Source of the DNA: Polyporus tsugae
Taxonomy: Eukaryota; Basidiomycota; Agaricomycetes; Polyporales; Polyporaceae
Direction of reading: 5' to 3'
DNA length: 64,000 nucleotides
Assembly: GCA_024305745.1 (NCBI GenBank)
Contig: JAHRBS010000005.1
Span: 1,798,001 to 1,862,000 of the forward strand
The notes under the pieces were generated by a model. That model saw only the letters and a program-made list of their open reading frames with translations. It did not search any database and was not told the DNA's origin. Below, in pieces: positions 47,401 through 57,167 of this stretch. The position numbers and the translations under genes are program-made. Every line of letters begins with the position of its first letter. Within the stretch, counting starts at the first letter, position 1.

Positions 47401-48811
47401 CTTCTCCGAAGTCATTCAAACAAGACACCAATACCTAGGCCGTTTGAGGATGATATGCCGGAGGTTCGAGATATGTTTGGCGTACCTTGTAGTGCTCGTC
47501 TGTCACAATGATATCACCGGTCTTCCGAGTCATGGAGCCAGTCGAGGGAGGAGAAAGACTCTGGGAATATGAGTGGGGAACTTGAGCTTCCGCAGGTAGG
47601 AGGAACGACGCGGCAGGTCAAGTGCGACACCACACCCAACAGCACCGAGCACCGAACGTGCGTACAGCGCGTTCGGCACTTACCGGTACCGTGTCCTGCT
47701 CTTGACCGTCGCATGTTCCCTCGCCAGACGACATTGTCTGCCATGGACTACGATTTGCATCAGCCTGCTTTTATCTCATGTCCCTTTCGGTCCCCTGCTG
47801 ACCCGCCCTTTCAGGCTGCGCGCGCCGTGGCTCTTGTCGCGACACCCTCGTGGTCTTGAAGGGAGAATCCGCGCCGTCCTTGATACCAGCGTGATCGATG
47901 TCGGGCGAAGACTCATTAGGCGGATCCAAGGTCAAGATACTCGATGCAAATGTTTCCAGCGTCAGGGCTCTGGCGTCCGTGCGTGCGGTCGATAGCTTTT
48001 GGGAACAGGTGCGTTTGCGTTCCCCACGTCCTACGTCATGAGCATTGTCTTCGATCACAGGCAGAGCGTGCCTGTGATCGGGGACCGATCCACAGTTCGA
48101 TCGTGTCTCGACTGGTGGCTGTGGTGAGCCCACGAACCGGCAGGTCTGGTCTGATGATCCCGCCGTTCCCAGGGCAATGCCTACAACGGTCACTGACATC
48201 CCGACCGCGCCATAGATCACGGTTGCTATCTAGATCGATTGTCGTCGTGCGCGTTCTCTGCTTGTGTTTTCGTTTGGCCCCAGGTTCACGTGGTTGACAT
48301 GTTATTCTGTCAGTGGATGGCCCGCCTCCCTTCAGTCCGCTGAGTCGTACTGTGCCATACCTGGACGAGTGTCAGTGGCATCAGGCATCAGGGGAGACAG
48401 GACATGCGGTGTCGCGCACATGTATGGCCATGACGCCGAAAGTCAGGTGGGATCGCATCCCCACCAGGCCCTTCTCATACCTTTGATGGCCGGCCCAAGG
48501 CCAAACGACACGTAGTGCCTCCGTCTGTTCTGGGCGGCTGGCCCCGACGCCGTGGGGCAATCATCGCCCCATTGCCGCGGCCGGTTCGGACCCGACTTAC
48601 TAGCTGCATGTAGCCTCAGCAATATATATGCAATACATCACCATATGCAGCCTGGATGCACGGAACTCACGGCATCCTGACCCGTTCCCAGGCAGGGTGT
48701 ACGGAATGACGGTCTGAGGCCCCATTGGTCATTACATCATGTCGACTCCCTCATCCGTGTTCTTACGGCTGTGTCATCAAACATGCGTTCATTACATTCT
48801 AAACTATTGTG
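44404..48811. other. 4.4 kb without a supported gene
   Basis: Open frames of up to 185 codons (for example 47015-47572) show no motif. A CTCTGT microsatellite lies near 45455-45480 and a perfect inverted repeat at 46451-46500. A minus-strand piece near 46900-47060 (WEQSSGPCNIGGTSYPIL) reads like protein but has no supporting exons. Confidence 0.3.
46451..46500. repeat. Perfect 18-bp inverted repeat with 14-bp spacer
   Basis: Left arm 46451-46468 (CGTTCCTGACGGCGCAGC), right arm 46483-46500, exact reverse complements. It would form a very stable hairpin or cruciform. It could be the core of a small inverted-repeat element or a terminator-like structure. Confidence 0.85.
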
Positions 48812-51149
48812 TCACACGTCAGTTAGGTCAATAATTTCCTGGCCCTTACTGTCAAGCTCCATCGCCTTGTCCTGCTTGGGCTTCGCCCACAGGGGTGCAC
48901 GACTCGAACCTTGGACGAACTCTGGTACGTCGGCCGAGATCGCACGCCGTGAACGCCATGCAGTGGTCAGCGCCATACTCGAAGATTCGGAATCGTCGTC
49001 GGAAATGGTGAGGGGGGTTGCATGTGTGTCGCCTGGGAGGTTGAGAATGTCGCCAGAGGTCAGAAGTGCCATGCGGCCGTCGTGAACGTCATGACAGGTT
49101 GTCGGCCGGTTCTTGGACCTCGGTGGGGACATCTTGACGATCTCGGGTTCATCGTCGGACGACAGGGGCAGTGCGAGAGACGTTCTAGCCATCTTGGATG
49201 CAGAGTCGGCGCGCCGAGGAAGTGCGTCCGCGGAAAGCTCGCGCCGGTGCTTTGTGGTGGTGGGTCGAGCAGATGCGGGCTCCTTCTTGCCCTCGGTGCA
49301 TACAGCTCGCTTGGATCGCACGCGCGCGCTCTCGCTGGGCTTCGATTCATGAATGCCGCTGCCGTGGTTTGCGCGCCACGTTTCAAGCCACGCGATCGCC
49401 TCTCCAGAGCCCTGCAAGGTGTCCACGCTGGGGTTTGCGAGCAATAGAATCGGCGTGTCGCCCGGGATGTTCGACGATTGCTTGGGCAGGACGCCGGCCC
49501 ACCGACTGTGGGTCTCGTGCCAGGCGAGAAAAAAGGGCGTGTCGTGGAGGAGGTCTAGCCATGGCATGGGAACTGGTGCGCCATTGGTGGGGTCGTCCAA
49601 GAGCGTGCAATTGAACAGGAAAATGTGTGGCGGCGTGTTGTGCTATAGATAGGTTCGCATTAGCGCGGGTTGCGATAAGATTGGTATCTGTCCTCGTACC
49701 TCGGTCCAGACAAGAATCCAGCAGTGCCGTTTGGGTGGGTCGTAGAGGGCGCGTGCGAGGCTGAGCTCGCGGGGGAGCGCCTGGCCGCGCGAGAGCTGGT
49801 AGTCGTGGAGTTGTTGTCCGAATCCTTGGCAGTGCACCCCCATGACCCGCACAAACACGATGTCGTCGTTGGGGCACACCTCAATAGGACTTATCTCCCA
49901 AGGGATGGGGCTCCATACTTTGTAGGCAAATACCCAGCGCTCGAACTGGGTCGGTGCGGGGATGCCGTGCACTTGGGGGTAGTGGTACAGGTACAGGTCG
50001 TCGCGCAGGGGTATGGCGACCCGATCGATGAATGGGTGTTGACCGGCCTGTCGAATGCTTGGGAGTTAGTGATATAATATGACATCATAAAGAGCGCGGT
50101 AGGGCAGTACGGACCTTCTCCCACAAGATAATCAAGATGTGGCGCACTTCAGGGCCAACATTCTAAAAGAGGATGTGATGGGACATTGGCAAAGAGTGCA
50201 CTGCCACGATGCTAACCTCGATTGCGAGCCTGGCTCCGACGTTCTCAGCGACCGTCACCCGCGTCTATGGTTCAAGCAGTGAGTACACGCTTTTGGAGGC
50301 CGATAATGAAATGGCTTACTGTCGCGCGATGGTCGCGGTCCTGTGGAGCTTGGGAGGAAGGGCCCTGGGCACGGTTCGCAGCGTCAGTGTGCGTTTGCCA
50401 TCCGTCACAGTACCGTGTGGTAATGGACGTACAACCGCGGGTATGGCGTTGCATATCAGCTATGTGCATTCATCAGCCCGTTGCAGATAAAGGGTGGCGG
50501 CAAGAAGGAGGAACGCACTCCGAAAGGACGCTGTAACTCCTTCGTGGCCATGGGGCGCGCGTCAACTGAGGCGGCCTTCTTGGGCTTGACGACCTTCCCC
50601 CCGCGGTTGGGTTCCTTTTGGGTGTTCGGAGGGTCGCGTGCGGATGCGTCCACCTCGTTCGCTTTCGCAGCAGCCTTCGCTGCACGCGCGCGCGCCTTCT
50701 TTTCGTTCACAGCGGTCTTGTCGGCACCTACGCGGGCTTTCTCGTTTTGACGGGCAAGCTGAGTTTGACGGTCTCGGTCGCGGATAGACTCGATTCGCTC
50801 GAGGTCGTCGTCGGTCGGACCTTGTTGCATCGGTATGTGGACTCTGTGACATGCGCGGCACTCGGGATGAAGTCAGATAAATTTCGGGGAATGTCGACGC
50901 GACGTATGTACTTACAAGCATGTTCCACGCGCCTGCAATGCCATACTTGTAACAGAGGCGGGAGTCGAACGTCGCGGGCTGTCCACAGCGAGGGCAAAAG
51001 TTTGGAGCTTCGGGCTGGGGCCCGGTGGCGAGAAGGCAGGCGGTTTTCAACTTCTTGGAATACTTGACGTCGTCGTTGGGAGCATCGAGTCTGAGTTCTC
51101 CATAAACTGTGGGATTGTGGGGTTGAGGATAAGCACGGTAGAGTCGCAT
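48812..51149 (-). CDS. KDZ-region cassette gene 1, unknown function (646 aa, seven exons)
   Basis: My exon model on the minus strand: 50912-51149, 50519-50841, 50320-50459, 50217-50229, 50115-50162, 49700-50047, 48812-49642. The sum is 647 codons with all phases matching. Introns are GT-AG of 70, 59, 90, 54, 67 and 57 nt; exon 4 is only 13 nt. Features: a short Cys motif, FCPRCGQPATF, near residue 65; a Lys/Ala/Glu-rich coiled-coil-like region (about residues 100-135); a folded centre (VHGIPAPTQFERWVFAYKVW, MGVHCQGFGQQLHDYQ); and a disordered Ser/Arg/Asp-rich C-terminus ending IDLTDV. No domain was recognised. A shorter model starting at 50469 gives 474 aa. It is co-oriented with three further genes upstream of the KDZ transposase. 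Confidence 0.6.
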
Positions 51150-51941
51150 GATGAGGAGGAGACGGCGCTCGATGGGAGGGGTGGGGGAGGGTGGGGGAGG
51201 TGGGGCAAAATCCCCGACCGTTGGGCAGTTTTCATGCAGGTGGGTATGAATCGATCTCGGCAAGCTCGGACGATCGTGTCACTTGTGCGCGCTGTCATCT
51301 CCAGGGGGGCCGCTCATGATTGGGATCGACTGGATAAAATTTGTGAGCCGTTAGGGTCCCTTGGTCCCTTGGACAATGGCAATCTTTGATTGCTTCACGC
51401 GGGGCTCGTACACCAGGGGGATACGAGGCTGATGCAATTTCTAGCGGCGACATGTGCGAGGGACCTTTGGGTGTGAGCTCCGCGTGACTACGTGGAGAGC
51501 AGGACATGAGGAGCCGCGTGTGTTGCTTCGCCGAGCGAGCGGTACTACGTATTTTGGATTTATATTACGGAAAGAGATATTGGACGGGGACGCGTGTTTT
51601 TTTTGGGAGAATGAGCTCATGGCATCGGAACGATTAGTTTTTTATTGCGCGTGCAGAGGAGCGGTCGAAGGACACCTCTGGAGGGACGTTCGGGACACTG
51701 CCGGTTTGTGGCAGTTACTGTGGGAGGAGCGGTCAGTGGGGATGCGATGTGCAGTCAGAACACACTTTCGCACCTTCTTTTTGCCCTTGTTGGTGGGCGG
51801 GGAGGTGCCTTCATCAGCCTAGTAGCAAGGGAACATGGTCAGTTGGTCTGCAATCCGCAAAAATGAGATCTATTCGAACCATTGTTTTGGATTTCTTGCG
51901 CGGGGGAGGAGTGCAAGCGGTGGCCTAGCACGGGATGGAAC
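51150..51941. other. Intergenic in the cassette
   Basis: About 0.8 kb between cassette genes 1 and 2. A plus-strand open frame (51454-51822) lacks any support. Confidence 0.35.
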
Positions 51942-53432
51942 TCAGCTGTCATCCAGGTAGCTGAACGCGGGACTCACGTTTGGAGGATCCTTCTGGAGGT
52001 TGCGAATGCGTGTTGACCTCCGCAGGGCGGAGGTCGAGATCATGTTGCGGTTGCGAGGAGTTCCGAGCAAACTTGTGGTCTTCGAGGGCTGCACAGCGGA
52101 GGTGCTCGCAGATGTCTGCACGGACGTAGTCGTGCGAGCAGACATCAGCAAACTTGTGCTCTTCGAGGGCTGCAGAGAGGAGGTGCTCGCAGACATGCGG
52201 GCCGTAGTCGTGCTTGCAGACATGCGGGCCGTAGTCGTGCTTGCAGACATGCGGGCCGTAGTCGGGCGAGCAGACGTGAGCACAGAGCTGATGCTGGCCG
52301 AGAGGGAGGTAACCCTCGGGGGGATGCGCGCGTAGGTCGAGACCAATGTTGGCCATAAAGTTTTCATGCGCCCCTTCATGGTGAGTGGCTTGCTGCCGGC
52401 CGGTCGCCGGTCGGTGAATAGCGGAGCGACCAGGAGGCGCTGCGACAGAGTTGTCAGGTGTCGCGCTATCTGGAAGGTTCATTGCAATGCTTACTAAAAT
52501 AGGCCGGTGAGTCTGGGCATTGAGCTCGGCGAGGAAGTGGGGCAGGCCCTCGGGGGACGAGTTCGCTTTGTGGCGAATGACTGCGAGGTCATGCCAGTTG
52601 CAAGGTTTGAAGGGTTCAGAGGGTTTAACAAAGTCCCAGCTATGGCTGATGGCGTTCCACGAGCAGAAGACGGCCTGATAGTCGCCGCGGGAACTGCCCA
52701 TGACGTGGGCCAGGAGCTGGGGGTGCAGGTCCCATCTGACTAGGCCGGCCTTGGTGAGCGTCACGTAGAACAGCGTGGGGTTTTTGTTGTCCTGAACAGA
52801 ACACGGTTACTGCAGGCCAGGTATTGCAGTAAATGGCATCTTACCTCACCGTACGCCACAACTGTTAACTCTTCACCGTGGTCATGTCGTGGATATTGAG
52901 AGCGCAAGTTGACGTAGTCCCATTCATTGGGGCCGGGGTCGACGCCCCTCTCCTCATCGAGCAGCCGAAGAGCTTGGGGGAAGCCGACGCAGTTGACCGC
53001 GCTGGGGTATCGGACGAGGACACTTCTGGCGCTCTGGTGGATGTGAAAGGGTAGCAGGTCGGGTGTGGAATCCACCCAAATGCCGTCTTCTTGGCCCCAA
53101 AACTGCAGTGTCTTCATGGGGGGAAGGTCCGCGAAACAGGGGAGGAGGCGAAGTTGGGGGTGCGCGACCAGAACACTGACGGGAATGTATGTCTTGCCTG
53201 TCTGAAACAGAGTTAGATATGAATAATGTTGTAGAGTATCGTGCATGCGCACCTCGGGCCAGATCTTGAGGTGAAACCAACGCGACCGAGGTAAGCACTG
53301 GGCGCTCAGCTTGTCGGGCTCGGTCGATGTCTCGCGCGGAGGAACGGGGGGGGGCGACTTGGCAGGTGGCGTACCATCGGTCGGGGCGCTCGGCTTGTCG
53401 GGCTCGGATCCGCTCGAATGTTGGTTGCCCAT
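51942..53432 (-). CDS. KDZ-region cassette gene 2, unknown function (453 aa, four exons)
   Basis: Exons are 53253-53432, 52845-53201, 52495-52791 and 51942-52469, all in phase 0; total 454 codons. The N-terminus is Pro/Ser-rich (MGNQHSSGSEPDKPSAPTDG), the centre reads as a globular domain (RSRWFHLKIWPE, SVLVAHPQLRLLPCF, SARSVLVRYPSAVNCVGFPQ), and the C-terminus has three 9-residue repeats (TTARMSAST) from a 27-bp tandem repeat at about 52185-52270. The last intron is only 25 nt (52470-52494). If it is not removed, translation runs in another open frame to 51949 and gives a different C-terminus; GC at third positions favours the spliced version. No family was recognised. Confidence 0.55.
52185..52270 (-). 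repeat. 27-bp tandem repeat, about three copies
   Basis: The unit contains GTAGTCGTGCTTGCAGACAT on the plus strand. It encodes the repeated TTARMSAST in cassette gene 2. Confidence 0.8.
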
Positions 53433-53490
53433 TCTTTGAGTGGGAGAAGGTGGAGGGTGTAAGAACATGGTAAGCTGGACGCCGACGCAG

Positions 53491-53724
53491 TCAGGCGGGG
53501 ATGCGAACGATGAAACGTGCGGGGACGTGTGTGTATTTCTTGAGGGTGGAGCCGCAGACAAGGTTGCCCCGGACAGCCGAGGGGCGCGATTCTACGAGCG
53601 CGATTTTTTTGTGCGGTTTGATTTCCATGTGTATCAGTTCGAAGTTGAAATCTGGTGGCCTCGAACGTAAATGTGCGTCACGCGTTCGTGCTTCGAAGTC
53701 TCGGGTGCGTTCTGGAGTATGCAT
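53491..53724 (-). CDS. Possible short exon or ORF between cassette genes 2 and 3
   Basis: A 77-codon minus-strand frame that reads like real protein (FNFELIHMEIKPHKKIALVE, STLKKYTHVPARFIV). Upstream, around 53755-53850, another protein-like piece (RDPVARFLYGGAGPLRRC) ends at a GTGAGT donor, but the phases of the two do not agree. It could be a small gene, a broken gene, or the last exon of gene 3. Function is unknown. Confidence 0.3.
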   Translation of the reverse strand: MHTPERTRDFEARTRDAHLRSRPPDFNFELIHMEIKPHKKIALVESRPSAVRGNLVCGSTLKKYTHVPARFIVRIPA

Positions 53725-54118
53725 ATGTGTCAGCTTGACTATTCGCGAGGGTACTCACATGGGTTCAGCATCGGTGCCCTGTTTGCAGCGACGGAGAGGA
53801 CCAGCACCGCCGTAGAGAAAGCGTGCGACCGGATCTCGGGCACGTGGGGTCAAAGATTATGGATGGACAGGCTGATGGGCATAGGTACAGGGTACATGCT
53901 TCGAGGATCAAAAAAAAGGGGAGCTGCCCTCAATAACTCCACCAGCTGGTCGTCCGGCCTGCGTGTTCAGGTTCGGAATGCTGATGCCTCCAGTGTGACA
54001 TTGAATTGGCTTGCTTGGCAAGTGTCATGAACGATATGGGGTGTACATTACAGCGAGAAGTCCTCATGGTGCAGTCTTACTCTTCTTCATGTATCTACCC
54101 ACACCCCGTCAATCGGTG

Positions 54119-57001
54119 TCAGTGATAATCGAGAAATCGACGCACCCGTGCGTCCGTGCCGACATCTCGCCACTCACGGCAAATCTGACGTTCAACCTCC
54201 TTGTTCTTCCACCAGAGGTGCAGCGGGGATGTCACCTCTCCCGCTGGGCGAATGTATATCGTGGTGCGAGTCGGCGCGGGCTCCCAGTTCTTCTCCTCGG
54301 GCAGGATAGCCCAGATCGTCTCTCCTATGCTCCGTACATCCACTTCGCCCAAGTAGTGGAAGCGGTGAGCGAGCGTGCAGGCTTGATGTTGGCGGAGTCC
54401 ATGCGGGTGCCTGAACTCGATCGAGAGATCCCCTCTTTCAGATTGGGGTGGTCAGCGTTTATTGAGATCCAAATTTAGTGCTCTATGTGCAGACTGTACT
54501 TGACGTTGCGCATCAGCCACGTCCACCCCTCAAACGCGACTAACAAGGTACAGATTTTTTATCTACCACTAGTCTACCACCTTGCGACGATCTTACGCCG
54601 CCAGCTTTGTTCATGTGCGGCCAATCGCTGTGAGGGGAAGCGTCCTGGGTGTTTAATCAGGTCAGCGCAGTCAGCTTCGGCTATCGGGCCGTCACTCACC
54701 CATCCTGAGTCAACTCCCTGCGAGACTTGCGACTGGTTCGAGCTCGGGCCTCGCGCTCGATGACGACAATGCCCCGAAGGCCGGGCATCGGAACACCCGA
54801 CGGTTGAGACGCCTTGCGAGGACACTTGTGGTTAGTATTCCCACCCTTATCGGCGCTAGCTGCCACTTCGTCTTGGACGAGCGCCCCCTGTGGGGCAGGC
54901 GCTGATTCGGCAGGCCCTGCCCCGATGTCAACAGCCCGTGGCTCGCCGAGGATGGTCGTTTCTACGGAGCCAGAGAGCGACCCGGTTGGCTCGTGTGCGA
55001 AGCAGTCTAAGGCAACTTAGTTCGGTCAGTACGGTCAAAGGTGCGCGCGGGTGAAACATGCCTGGAAGAAATGTGTTAGCAGCGCGCGGCAAGGCGGGCT
55101 CTTCGGCGCCGTCGCTCGAGGGAGCTTGCCCGAGGTCAAGCTGGCAACAGTCGAATGGACAGTTCGGAGCGTAATTGGAGCCATCCTGGGGGAAGACTAT
55201 CTCCTCATCGTCGTTGGCGGGAGGAGGAAGGTCACCCCCAGGCGGAGGACTCCCATCCGATGAGCTGTGCGTGGTGGCGCCACCCTCGGTCGCGGTGTCG
55301 GCGGAAGCTGGGTTTGTGAGCGTGGTCGACATGCCATCTGGAGTCGTACTTGCGAGGGATGGTTCGCCGTTGGGGTTAGCAGACTGCGAACATTCCATGT
55401 TGAGTGCGGCAAGGCCATTGAGAATCGCATGGTCGACTTTGCCTGCGGCGTCCATGGTGTCGTAGTTCATGACGGGGAATCTGGTTACACGGGCAGGGTC
55501 TCCTAACCACCCGCCGATGGCACGCGAACACATCAGGACACCTGCGACGGACGGAGGAGCGCCGCGGGTGGTGGCCGGCCCGCCAGGGGCCAAGAGAGTC
55601 TCCCGGTTTGCGCGCGCATCTACCACAATGTAGTTAGTATTTGAGACAAGGTCAATAACGGTCAGGCTTACATTCTACGGCCCGGCGCGCCGTGACCGCA
55701 AACGTATTGGCCTCGGGCGCCTCTGGACCTGCACGTTCAATTCGCAAAAAAAAAACACGCGAGAATCTTGGATGCGACTCACCTTCGCGGCATTGCTCAA
55801 CCCACAGGGCGAACACGGTCTCAAACTCCAGTTGAGTCCACCCGACCGTCTGAAGGAACACGTCAAAGAAGGTCTGACCATGGCGGTTCGTACCCGCCCC
55901 CGTGCTGGTCCAAGGTCAGCGGCGCGACGTAACGAGGGCAGAACTCCACCTACACATGAATTCGAGCCTCTCCGGTTTCGTCAGGACCGCCAAATACAGC
56001 TAACCCGCCCCAGCTGACTGAGTCGTGCAAGATCTTGACAAACTGGTCCACATGTGCAGCAATGTCCTCGGCGTGACTAGGCGGTGTCCATGAATGAGCG
56101 CGAACCCTGCAAGAGGACGGGGAAGACTTACGCGACGGCATGCGCCTTGTCTTCGTCGGGCCCTTCATCATCCTCGCCGGGTCCCCCATCACCTCTCTCT
56201 GAAAGCGCATCCTTCGCGGCCTCTCTGTAGCGCTGCTGTTCGACTTCGGGGAGCTTGTTCCAGGCGGCCAAGCGGGCAGCTTGCAGCGCGTTAATGTCGC
56301 AGCAGCGCCGCCCATCTGCGGTAACGTAGTCAGCGCCTTGCGGAGCTTCGTCGGACTTGCAGAACACCTCGAATGGCATGGTAACGCGCGGCTTGCATTT
56401 TAGTGGGGCGGGCATGGAAGGCGGACTCCATTTCTTGCCGCCTTGATGCTTGTTGCGCGTCCGCCAGTTCTTCAACCACTCCTGGATGGCCTGAAAAAAT
56501 GGGATTAGTGACGAGTGATACCTGGAAGAGGATACGCACATTCGGTAAGGTGACCATGCGGGCTTCCCATTGCTCTCGGGTCTCTGTCGTTCTACGAGAT
56601 ACGACAGACTGGCGAGCCTTCGAAGTGCTCCGTAACTGTTTCTTGAATTCCGCATCGGTCTCGCCGTCCACGGGCCCCGTGAACTTGTTGTGGAAGCGCG
56701 CAATGAGCAGCCCGCGGGCCTTGTCGTAATCGTTCTTGGCGAGGAACTCTTGCACGTCTGCGTCTTTAACGGCCTCGTTGAGATAGTTCCACTCTGCGGT
56801 GAACCAATATGAATCTTGACGAAGGGCGTATTGGCGAGCCATGGTGAGTTGAGAGCGATCGCGCGGCGTGGACAGTGGGCCCTTCGAGAGGAAGGGCGTC
56901 GAGACTTGGGCGTGTTCAACTCTGCGTGCAATCCAGTCAGTCGTTTTCGGGTCCACGGCTTCCGCCGAAGGACGTCTTCTGGCGGACATTGCGCCCCACA
57001 T
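54119..57001 (-). CDS. KDZ-region cassette gene 3, unknown function (about 800 aa, ten exons; one frame conflict)
   Basis: Exons: 56540-57001, 56132-56490, 55954-56106, 55783-55904, 55672-55728, 55062-55619, 54700-55006, then 54597-54644, 54500-54539 and 54119-54434. Phases match throughout, except that exon 7 ends in phase 2 while exon 8 must enter in phase 1. Using phase 2 gives an early TGA at 54611 and a 683-aa protein. Intron 2 is 25 nt (56107-56131) and intron 6 is GC-AG (55007-55061). Features: KWSPPSMPAPLKCKPRVTMP, a segment with spacing like an HMG box (MPFEVFCKSDEAPQ...LAAWNKLPEVEQQRYREAA), FVKILHDSVSWGGLAVFGGP, GQTFFDVFLQTVGWTQLEFE, a disordered Ser/Thr/Pro region, and a final IYIRPAGEVTSPLHLWWKNK block. 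The start is at 57001 or 56989. Similar proteins are common beside mushroom transposases. Confidence 0.6.
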
Positions 57002-57167
57002 GGGTCAGGTACCCGGTATTGCGACAAAGTCGCAACAACCGCATGCAAGTCTCTGTTATTCGGGCATGACTTGCGCTTGATTGACACCTTCGAAATATTT
57101 ATTTGTCACCAGCAATACCAGATCTCAAGAGAAGGATATGCATTAAAACATACAATGTGCGCAAAAC

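Noticed and set aside
48812..50469. Separate 474-aa gene starting at 50469
   Set aside because: A model joining it to the upstream exons gives one consistent protein and a more natural N-terminus. It is kept only as an alternative.
50562..51263. 233-codon minus-strand open frame as a whole gene
   Set aside because: Only its first part looks like protein. After the splice donor it becomes Arg/Ser-rich, while the neighbouring frame continues naturally.
51949..52764. His/Cys-rich C-terminus (CKHDYGPHV repeats) for cassette gene 2
   Set aside because: It comes from reading through the 25-nt segment. Third-position GC is lower than in the alternative frame; not fully excluded.
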